Source: Campanula takesimana (lineage: Eukaryota > Streptophyta > Magnoliopsida > Asterales > Campanulaceae). From it: a DNA stretch of 64,000 nucleotides. The translations under genes and the position numbers were made by a program. Positions 1 to 7,734 of the stretch are shown here, piece by piece. The DNA lies in assembly GCA_026119855.1 (NCBI GenBank), contig JAOWBW010001822.1:1-64000 (forward strand). Reading direction: 5' to 3'. The notes under the pieces were generated by a model. The model made no database searches. It was not told the DNA's origin and was given only the letters and a program-made list of their open reading frames with translations. The number at the start of each line of letters is the position of its first letter. The first letter of the stretch is position 1.

Positions 1-168
1 TTGTAATAACTGGCAATTATGGCCCAATTATTTATTTTCGTGGGACTCTTTTACTTATCTTGGACTCAATTAATTAATGAGTAAGTATTGGTTTACGTTG
101 GGCTTTAGGAAATTAAACCCAATTGTGTTTAGAATTCCTTTGTGAGTTAGGAAGCTAAAACCCTAAAC

Positions 169-176
169 TATAAAAT
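169..176 (+). promoter_or_regulatory. TATA box of the 5' LTR
   Basis: TATAAAAT lies about 170 bp into the LTR, upstream of a purine-rich leader. The 3' LTR has TATAAATA at the same place (7903-7910). The start site is inferred at about 195-205 and is not visible directly. Confidence 0.6.
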
Positions 177-464
177 ACACCCTAGATCCCTAATATTATT
201 ATCGTTAGTCACAAAAGAAAGAAAAGAACGGGAAGAGAAGAGAGAAGCGGCGGACAGAAGGGTAACGCAGAGAGAGAAGAGGAAGAAGAAGAAGAAGAAA
301 GAAAGAGAAGAAGAAGAGGAGGAAATCACCCAAGGTATAAAACCCTAAACCTTTTATTCTTATTCATCCTAGAAGTCAAAATCAATAAACCCTAAAAAGC
401 TAGGTGGATGAACTAGGGTTTGTAGGATTTGGGTTGAATAAGGAAGATTTGGTATGGGTGATTG

Positions 465-606
465 TACGTATGTGTTGTGCGAAGTGTGTGTTCAGAAGGT
501 TGTGTGTGTGTGCGTTGGTGCTGTGTGTGTGTGTTTCGTGTATGCAGGGTAGGTGTGGCGTTGGTACAGAGTGTGTGTGTGTGTGTTATGCGTGTTGTGT
601 GTGTGT
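465..606 (+). repeat. TG-rich microsatellite tract in 5' LTR
   Basis: Several (TG)n runs are separated by short non-TG pieces. The 3' LTR carries the same tract at about 8200-8345, with small differences in run length. Alternating purine-pyrimidine DNA of this type can adopt Z-form, but that is only a possibility here. Confidence 0.8.
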
Positions 607-630
607 TTTTAAAAAGGTGAAATCTGCGAT

Positions 631-957
631 GAATAGTAACTGGAATAGTAACGGGAATAGTAACTGTGAATAGTAATCGTGAATAGTAACTGGGAATAGT
701 AACGGGAATAGTAACTGGAATAGTAACGGGAATAGTAACTGGAATAGTAACGTGAATAGTAACTGGAATAGTAACGGGATAGTAACTGGAATAGTAACGT
801 GAATAGTACTGGAATAGTAACGGGAATAGTAACTGTGAATAGTAACGTGAATAGTAACTGGGAATAGTAAGGGAATAGTAACTGGAATAGTAACGGGAAT
901 AGTAACTGGAATAGTAACCGTGAATAGTGACTGTGAATAGTAAAGTGAATAGTAATT
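631..957 (+). repeat. 12-bp minisatellite (GAATAGTAACKG) in 5' LTR
   Basis: About 27 tandem units of the form GAATAGTAACTG or GAATAGTAACGG, some one base longer or shorter. The matching array in the 3' LTR (8365-8527) has about 13 units. The ORFs predicted through it are artefacts of a repeat with few stops in one frame. Confidence 0.95.
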
Positions 958-1497
958 GGGTGAGTATAATGGAACCCTAAAGCATATTAATTGGGAATAG
1001 AAACAATGAACCCTAGGGGTATTTTGGTAAACCAAAAAGGGTATTTTGGGAATACAAATAAAGGGTAGTACAACCCTAGATTGAATATCAACCTTAAAAA
1101 GGGGTCAAAGGAGATAAACCCATAAGGTTAAGAAGTAAAGTAAAGTATTTTGGGGACGGAGTAAAAATAGTATTACTTGTCCTAAAAACCATTTTTTATG
1201 CATGATTGTAGATTCGTGCACGAGATTTGCTAAGTGGATACGCAAACCCAAGGTAAGGGATTACGTTCCTTAAAGTATTCGAATATCATCCTTTGAAATA
1301 GGATCCCTTTTATTCTTTCAAGTGTAGCTACTTATGGCCGTAGCATTCGAACTCTTATGACTCGAACGTCTTTTGAACTATCTTACCCATGATATGTGTT
1401 GTTCATAGGGTATCAAAGAGAATTGAATTGCTTTAAGTATTCTTGTACCTAGAATGCTTTGTGGAACATTGCTATATCTAAAAGAAACGGGTATAGT

Positions 1498-1703
1498 TAG
1501 CTTAGTCTGATAGAAAAGGGCTTAGCTAGAATTAGTCTGACTGAAAAGGGCTAATTTAGATAGTCTAATTTGAGAGAAAAGAATTAGACGCAACGCTACT
1601 TGATGAAGTGGCTTAATGATCATGATCAAACTTAAGAGGGAGCACCGTGAGAAGGTGTAAGGTCCCTCGACACCCTGAAAAGGTGTAACACCCTGAAAAG
1701 GTG
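1498..1703 (+). repeat. Cluster of seven short hairpins in 5' LTR
   Basis: The stems are: 1498-1507 with 1519-1528 (one mismatch and one wobble); 1530-1537 with 1549-1556; 1563-1570 with 1582-1589 (perfect, GTCTAATT/AATTAGAC); 1595-1599 with 1608-1612; a nested pair 1636-1641/1663-1668 around 1643-1646/1654-1657; 1670-1674 with 1682-1686; and 1689-1692 with 1700-1703. Most loops contain GAAAA or TGAA. The first four stems start 32, 33 and 32 bp apart. The 3' LTR keeps all of them at 9067-9272. Confidence 0.75.
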
Positions 1704-2200
1704 ATGAATGTAACTATGGAATTGACGGACCTGTATTAGGGCCATAACTTCTTGAACTTGATAACTGTGCTTTCGTATATATGTACAGTTAAGATTATTG
1801 ATTTTAGCCTTTCATTGAAGATATTATGTTGGCTCCGTTCTTTCGGTCATCTCTCCTTAGTACCCGGAGAGATCCCGTATGAACTTACTGAGCATTGTTC
1901 GCTCACCCCTTCTCCTATTATCTTTCCCAGGTAAAGATTAAGGACCTAGAAGGATTGCAAGGAAGGGCAGTCGGTGGTCAAACGAAGGGTTTATGATACT
2001 TTTATGTTTTTATATTGAGCTAGTGGGATGTACTAGCCGTTAGAATTTAAATGTTAGTTACGCTTCCGCACTATTTTGAATTATGGTTAGATTAAACTAG
2101 CCGTTGTTGTGAACGTTGGATTTGAATTATGTTTTGACGTTTGAGATTTCCCATGGTTTATGGATATTATTTATTATATGAAAGTTTGGGTCGTTACAGT

Positions 2201-2212
2201 TGGTATCAGAGC
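2201..2212 (+). promoter_or_regulatory. Primer-binding site, initiator tRNA-Met
   Basis: TGGTATCAGAGC lies two bases after the LTR end. It is complementary to the 3' end of plant initiator tRNA-Met, the usual minus-strand primer of plant LTR elements. Confidence 0.95.
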
Positions 2213-2299
2213 TATGGGATTAGAGCTTAAGGGATAGGAACTCTGATATTGAATATGTTTGATTTGAGCGTTCTAGGAAGACTAGGTTTGCTTGAAGTC

Positions 2300-2370
2300 A
2301 AACTTTCTATTTCAGAAAACTTTCTATTTCAGGAAACTTTCTATTTAAGGAAACTTACTATTTTAGGAAA
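2300..2370 (+). repeat. Short tandem repeat, about 17-bp unit x4
   Basis: Four copies of a unit close to AAACTTTCTATTTCAGG occur just after the primer site. The last two have drifted. The remaining leader from 2371 to 2696 shows no gene. Confidence 0.8.
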
Positions 2371-2696
2371 GAACCTAAGATAGGACTCCTCGAGAAATGT
2401 AGAGGAATATAAGTGAACACTTGGAAAGTGAAACTCGAAGGGTTACAATAGAACGTTAATCCTATAAGTTACCTATGCAAATGATGACTGTGGTCTTATA
2501 TATTTAAGTTATATGACACTGATACTGGTTATGACTTAATCGAGGTTATGGACGGATATAGAAGAAACTCGAAAATGAACTTGAAGTATAGAATGGTTAA
2601 GCAAAGAGTGATCTAGAAGTATGTACTCAAAATCCTGAAGCTGAAAGGAGAATTAAAAGATGAAAAGGTCAAGTGAGTCTTGCATTGGGAAAATAG

Positions 2697-3153
2697 ATGC
2701 GAGATAGGAAGGCTCGGCTAGGTTCTAGCAGAGAGTTAGAAGAAGTAAAAGAGACTATGAGTCAAAATGAGAGGGACTACCATGAGGTCAGAGAAGAGGC
2801 CTATCAATGGTATTATGAACTGGAAAAGTTCAAGGAAGAAAGGGCTAGAGAGCTTAAACCGACCACACTTATAGGTAATGAAGCACCAAATGAGGAAAAA
2901 ATTAGTAGCTGATGATGAAATCGAGGAAGTAGATATCAACCTTGGAAGCAATAAAGCTAATCCAAGTGAAATTATTGATGATGAACCACCAATGGTACCA
3001 GTTCGTAGTTCCAGAGGTAGACCAAGAGGCTCTAAGAAGACACCAAAGGTGCCTAGTGGAAGACCTAGGGGAAGGCCTAGGAAGGTGTCCATGATTAAAA
3101 AGTGGAACATAGAATTTATATCATTCATAGTATTGATAGTTAGTTCTAGTTAG
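2697..3153 (+). pseudogene. Coiled-coil / AT-hook ORF at the gag position of gypsy-1 (broken by one frameshift)
   Basis: Two overlapping open frames (2697-2912 and 2878-3153) look like one protein split by a frameshift near 2905. The first part is rich in charged residues and reads like a coiled coil (for example RSELEEVKET-type heptads between 2720 and 2850). The second has an acidic stretch, then two AT-hook cores: SRGRPRGSKK and SGRPRGRPRK (about 3010-3090). AT-hooks bind the minor groove of A/T-rich DNA. This is not a standard gag domain. It could be an extra ORF used for chromatin targeting or a captured host fragment. The AT-hook call is firm; the role is inferred. Confidence 0.6.
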
Positions 3154-3303
3154 AGAAAATACTAGAATTTTTGTTTTGTTTACTTTTATTCCAAGAAGAT
3201 CCTCGTAATGAAATTTTATGATTTATTCTAAGCAAATGGCCTTGTTTAGTGTTTCGTTCTTAAATGTTAAAGCCTGTGAGCGAGTCTAGAACGAGAAAGT
3301 ATG

Positions 3304-3842
3304 GGTCAAGTGAAAAGACCTTAAGTATAATTGGCTTATTGAAACGGCCAAGTGAAATTAGTTTTGGTCTAGTAAAACGATCGAAACAAGGATAAAGTGA
3401 CCTATTGAAGCGGTCAAAAGTAAAAAGTGATTGGCTAGTAAAACGGCCAAAATGTGAATGAAAATAGGTCTAGTGAATCGACCTGCGATGAATAAGTAAA
3501 GTCTGGTAAAATGACTTCCCTAAGTAGAATTGGTCTATTGGAACGACCGGGAGTCTAGTAAACCGATCTTTTGTAAAAGTTACGTCTTTTGGGGACGGCC
3601 TATTTATGTGAAAGTATTAAGCATAGTACGATGCTTGTGTTCGCGTGAGTAATGGTGTTAAATGTGCGAGTTAACCTGGAACAAGTAAGAATGGTCTATT
3701 GAAATGACCGATTAAAATAGAAATGGTCTAATGAAGCGACCAATAAATCTAGTAAAGTCGACTAATGAAAATAGTGATGGTCTGTTGAAGCGACCAGTGG
3801 TTTAGTGAATGACCTATAAATAGAATGTTAGTCTGTAGAGAC
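3304..3842 (+). repeat. Array of about 14 small hairpins, ~33-bp period
   Basis: Short inverted pairs recur, each closing a 7-11 nt loop like TATTGAAAC or TAGTAAAAC. Examples are 3304-3307/3317-3320, 3331-3335/3347-3351, 3398-3402/3412-3416, 3431-3435/3446-3450, 3466-3470/3480-3484, 3499-3503/3513-3517, 3532-3535/3545-3548, 3693-3696/3706-3709, 3724-3728/3738-3742 and 3778-3782/3792-3796. Stem sequences differ (GGTC/GACC, TTGGC/GCCAA, TGACC/GGTCA, AGGTC/GACCT, AAGTC/GACTT) but stay complementary. Starts from 3331 to 3532 are 32-35 bp apart. Read as codons, units give a GLxKRP-like peptide broken by stops, so a decayed coding repeat is the main alternative. Confidence 0.75.
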
Positions 3843-3949
3843 GAGCTATAGTATGAGAGAGCGTGAAAGAGTCTCGTATTCATGATAACTAATGATAGTA
3901 TCATATTATCCGGCAAGTGTTCGAAACGGCAGAGTGGCCGAGTTTATGA

Positions 3950-4160
3950 TACTAACTCAAGGAAGTATGACGGTGAACGACTATGGTGATAGATTCACCG
4001 AATTGCTAGGATTTTCCCTAACGCTCTTCGATGATGAAACGTAAAAGGGCTCGAGAATTTGAAACTGGTTTGAGCGACCGAATCCGATACGAATCGCTCC
4101 ATTAATGCTACCAACCTATGATCAAGTGTTGGATGGGGCAAGGATAGTAGAGAATTAATC
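3950..4160 (+). pseudogene. gag remnant of gypsy-1
   Basis: Conceptual translation gives pieces such as MTVNDYGDRFTELLGF and FETGLSDRIRYESL, matching the C-terminal half of the chromovirus Gag capsid region (the usual family pattern is TV..Y...F..L ... F..GL...IR). Stops and shifts break it, and no CCHC zinc knuckle is visible afterwards. Gag forms the cytoplasmic particle in which reverse transcription takes place; this piece cannot do that. The N-terminal half of Gag is missing, and its place is taken by the AT-hook ORF and hairpin array. Confidence 0.6.
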
Positions 4161-4377
4161 TGATAGTTATCGCAGTAAGCGAGAAGAGAAGAAGAGTCAA
4201 CTGAGAAGAGTCGACTGAATCTAAAGAGAGCTGGAACCGCGATGGGAACAATAATAAGCGGAAGGCTACTGACGATCGTGAAAAAGAAGGTAGTACAAGT
4301 AAGTACCAGAGTGAAAGTCATGGAAATCGAATGGATGGTGATAAGAACGACGCCAAAGGGCAAGGTTCTGATGAGAA

Positions 4378-4659
4378 GTGCCAAATGATGGCGTGGCTAA
4401 GAAAATGAATTTAATTCCTGAGGCGTTAGAGAATTCTTTAGTTATAGATATTCAAACTAGAGAATCGATCCCTATTACGTCTATATATAGGAAATGTCCT
4501 TTGAAATTGGACGGGAAAAAGCTTGAGGTTGATCTCATTAGCTTGGAAATCGAAGAATTTGATGTGATATTGGGAATGGACGGGTTAGCTGCATACCATG
4601 CCCATGTAGATTTCTTTAAGAAGGAAGTTCACTTCAGATTACTATCTAGAGAAGAGTGA
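4378..4659 (+). pseudogene. Protease C-terminal part, gypsy-1 pol
   Basis: The open frame ends with EEFDVILGMDGLAAYHAHVDF, the conserved end of the chromovirus aspartic protease (family pattern FDVILGMDWL..Y.A..DC). The catalytic D[ST]G loop that should lie about 70 residues earlier is not recognisable in the preceding damaged sequence. Protease would cut the Gag-Pol polyprotein. It is followed by the RT linker. Confidence 0.7.
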
Positions 4660-4699
4660 TGTTCTCAAGGAACGAAACCTAGCACCCGATCGAACCTTA

Positions 4700-5713
4700 T
4701 ATCGGTAATGAAGAATCGTAAGCTTTTAAATAAAGGATGTGAAGAATTCTTGGCGTACATTGGTGATACGCGCAAGAAGGAAGTAACCGTAGAATCACTT
4801 TCTGTGATTAGAGATTTCAAGGACGTGTTTCCTGAGGATTTACCGGGAATACCTCCATAAAGAGAAGTAGAATTTTCTATCGATTTGATACCGGAGACTT
4901 CACCAATATCGAAGGCGCCGTATAGAATGGCTCCGTCAGGATTGAAGAATTAAAGGAGCAACTGCAAGAGTTGTTGAATAAGAGTTTGATTAGACTGAAT
5001 GTATCATCATGGGGTGCACCGGTGTTGTTGTGAAGAATAAGGATGGGTCGATAAGATTATGTATCGACTATCGTGAATTAAACCGCGTGACGGTAAGGAA
5101 TCAATACCGTTGCCAAGAATAGATGATTCGTTTGATCAACTTCGTGGAGCGTATTATTTCTCGAAGATAGACTTGAGGTCTAGTTATCATCAACTAAGAG
5201 CGAGGAAGAATGGTATAGCTAAGACAACATTTAGAACAAGGTGTGGTCATTATGAATTTGTAGTAATGCCGTTTGGATTGACTAACGCAACGTCAGCGTT
5301 TATGGAGCTTATGAATAGGATATTTCAGAAGTTTCCGGATAAATATGTGATAGTGTTCATTGATGATAACTTGGTGTATTCGAGGACCAAGGAAGAGCAT
5401 GAAGAGCACTTAAGACTAGTGTTGCAAGTCTTAAGAGAGCAAAGGTTATATGCTAAATTCAAGAAGTTGAATTTTGGTTAGAGGAGGTGGCATTTTAGGT
5501 CATGTGGTGTCAAAGGATGGGACTGCTGTAGATCCAACAAAGATAGAAACTATTGTGGATTGGGAAAGACCAACTTCGGTAAGTGAGATCAGAAGTTTCT
5601 TAGGTTTGGCTGTCTACTATAGGAGATTCATAGAAGATTTTTTCGAAGTTGTCAGTTCCATTGACGAGGTTAACTCAGAAAGGAGCAAAGTTTGTTTGGT
5701 CAGAAGAATGTGA
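4700..5713 (+). pseudogene. Reverse transcriptase of gypsy-1 (multiple stops and frameshifts)
   Basis: The linker DVFPEDLPGIPP (about 4826-4857) is followed by an in-frame TAA and several shifts. From 5110 the palm is readable: YYFSKIDLRSSYHQL, FVVMPFGLTNA, and the catalytic FIDDNLVYS (the usual form is FIDDILVYS), so both active-site aspartates are present. A shift at about 5480 moves into the thumb and connection (ETIVDWERP, IRSFLGLAVYYRRFI). RT copies the element RNA into cDNA. The protein cannot be made as one chain here. Confidence 0.9.
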
Positions 5714-5734
5714 AAAAAAAAAAGTTTTGAGGAA

Positions 5735-6160
5735 TTGAAGCGACGATTGGTGTCCGCACCAGTTCTTGCTTTACCATCTGGATCGGACGGATTCGTTATT
5801 TATAGTGATGCTTCACTGAAGGGATTGGGTTGCGTGCTAATGCAGAATGATAAGGTTATAGCCTACGTATCTAGACAGTTGAAGAACCATGAGAAGAATT
5901 ATCCAACCCATGATCTAGAATTAGCCGCAGTGGTGTTCGCCTTGAAGATATGGAGGCACTACTTGTATGGGGTGACGTGTCAGATTTACACTGATCATAA
6001 GAGCCTTAAGTATATATTTACCCAGAAGGAGCTTAATATGAGACAAAGAAGATGGTTGGAGTTATTAAAAGATTATGATTGTACAATTTGTACCACCCTG
6101 GGAAAGCTGATAAGGTGGCAGATGCATTGAGTAGGAAGAATCGCGGAACGTTAGCGACGT
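5735..6160 (+). pseudogene. RNase H of gypsy-1
   Basis: The frame opens after an A-rich run at 5713-5724. It contains the RNase H acidic residues in order: YSDAS, DLELAAV, YTDHKSL and, after a frameshift near 6095, ADALSRK. The domain removes the RNA strand after minus-strand synthesis. One small shift in the TLGK/YHPGKA region is the only break in this domain, so this is among the better-preserved parts of the element. Confidence 0.88.
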
Positions 6161-6369
6161 TAATTTCTAAGGAGGAAAGCGCGTGGAACCGCATAGAAAT
6201 TTCAAGCATGGAAGTACAAGTTAAGGGCCATTTGGCTCAAATGAGTGCTCAGCCAACGCTTATGGTTAGAATTAAAGAAGCACAAGAAATTGACGAAGAA
6301 GTAATGAAAGTACATGAGAGTATCGCTAAGGGAAAAAAACAAAAGACTTTCATGTAGGAGAAGATGGAA

Positions 6370-7410
6370 TCATGAGGTACCAATCTAGGGTATGGGTGCC
6401 AGATAATGAGGATATTATGAGGGAGATTTTGAAGTTAGCTCATTGTTCGAGATTCTCCGTACATCCTGGAAGTACGAAGATGTATAGAAACTTGAGATAG
6501 ACGTTTTGGTGGAACAATATGAAAGGAGACATAGCCGAGTTTGTATCAAAGTGTTTGGTGTGTCAACAAGTGAAAAGTGAGTACCAGAAACCGGCAGGAT
6601 TACTCCAGTCATTACCTATTCCGAAGTGGAAGTGGGAACATATAGCTATGGATTTGGTGGTATGGTTACCAAAGACGTTGAGGGGCTACAATGCAATTTG
6701 GGTTATTGTAGATAGACTTACGAAGTCGGCTCACTTTCTAGCGACTAAGGTGAATGATTCGTTAGAGAAATTGGCCAAGTTGTATATTGATGAAATTGTG
6801 AGATTACATGGAATACCAGTTTCGATAGTGTCTGATAGGGATGCGAGGTTTAGATCAAAATTCTGGAAGAGTTTACAACAAGCATTGGGTACGGAATTGG
6901 CAATGAGTACAGCCTTTCACCCACAGACGGATGGACAGTCGGAAAGGACTATTCAGACTCTAGAAGATATGTTGAGAGCTACGTCGTTGGACTGGCAAGG
7001 AACATGGGACGAACATTTGACGCTAGTAGAATTCGCGCACAACAACAGTTTTCATGCTAGTATCGGAATGGCACCGTACGAGGCATTGTATGGAAGGAAG
7101 TGTAGATCACCTACTTGCTGGGATGAAGTTGGTGAGAGAAAGTTAACTGGACCAGAACTTATCCAAGTAACCGCTGATAAGGTTCAACAAATTCAGAATT
7201 GGTTGTTGACCGCTCAAGTAGACAGAAGTCGTATGCCGATCGCCGAAAACGCGATTTAGAGTTTCAATTGGGTGATCATGTGTTCTTGAAAATTTCGCCA
7301 ACTAAAGGAGTCATGAGGTTCGGTATTCGCGGAAAGTTAAGCCCATGATATGTTGGACTATTTGAGAAATTGGAACGAGTTGGGACGGTAGCTTATAGTT
7401 AGCTTTACCA
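6370..7410 (+). pseudogene. Integrase of gypsy-1
   Basis: The N-terminal HHCC finger spans about 6436-6580 (HCSRFSVHPGS..., CLVCQQVK), with a stop at about 6500. The core has Asp at 6651-6653 (AMDLVVWLP), Asp at 6834-6836 (VSDRDARF) and Glu at 6942-6944 (GQSERTIQT), with 35 residues between the last two, the DD35E spacing. The frame stays open from 6519 to 7259, then breaks before the GPY/F-like module (GKLSP..YVG.FE). Integrase joins the cDNA to chromosomal DNA. All catalytic residues are kept, but the chain is interrupted at both ends. Confidence 0.92.
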
Positions 7411-7413
7411 CCT

Positions 7414-7689
7414 GTGCTAGCTAGAGTGCACAATGTACTTCATGAGTCAATGTTAAGGAAGTACATTCCCGATCCGAGTCACGCGATCGAGTATAAGCAA
7501 CTAAGAGTTCGTGCTGATTTAAGTTACGACGAAGAACCTAAAAAGATTGTAGATCGGAAGGATCAAATACTAAGGAAGAAAGTGATTCCTTATGTGAAGG
7601 TACAATGGAGCAACCACTCAGAAAGAGAAGCTACGTGGGAACTCGAGAGCGAGATGCGAGAGGCGTATCCCGCCCTGTTTCCTGATTAA
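7414..7689 (+). pseudogene. C-terminal chromodomain of gypsy-1 pol
   Basis: Residues after LHESMLRKYIPDPSH read EEPKKIVDRKDQILRKKV then VKVQWSNHSEREATWELE, the fold signature of chromodomains in plant chromoviruses (W..H....ATWE). In this group the domain steers integration toward heterochromatin. It ends in TAA at 7687-7689, 45 bp before the 3' LTR. Its context as the last domain of pol supports the Tekay/Del assignment. Confidence 0.88.
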
Positions 7690-7720
7690 AGTACGTTTAG
7701 TTTGGAGGACCAAACTCTTT

Positions 7721-7734
7721 TAAGGAGGAAAGAA
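7721..7734 (+). promoter_or_regulatory. Polypurine tract of gypsy-1
   Basis: AAGGAGGAAAGAA lies directly before the TGTAATAACT start of the 3' LTR. This is the expected plus-strand primer site. Confidence 0.9.

Larger units (their letters stand above)
2..2198 (+). repeat. 5' LTR of gypsy-1
   Basis: This 2197-bp copy matches 7735-9766 almost base for base. Most of the 165-bp length difference comes from a 12-bp minisatellite, which is 164 bp longer here. After a TATA box at 169-176 there is a GAA-rich purine tract (about 225-325), a TG-rich stretch (about 465-606), the minisatellite (631-957), then a hairpin cluster (1498-1703). If transcription starts near 200, the RNA leader is about 2 kb of repeats and structure. 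No convincing protein gene is seen inside it. Confidence 0.95.

Noticed and set aside
631..957. Possible CRISPR-like array
   Set aside because: The units are contiguous 12-mers with no spacers, inside a plant LTR.
404..1035. ORFs through the TG tract and the 12-bp minisatellite (also 8133-8660)
   Set aside because: They exist because the repeat unit lacks stops in one frame; the peptides are pure repeat and the two LTR copies differ in length and frame.
1752..1934. 60-codon ORF present in both LTRs (also 9321-9503)
   Set aside because: It is identical because the LTRs are identical; no start context or domain supports it.
3995..4384. 129-codon minus-strand ORF over the gag remnant
   Set aside because: It is antisense to recognisable gag and protease sequence.
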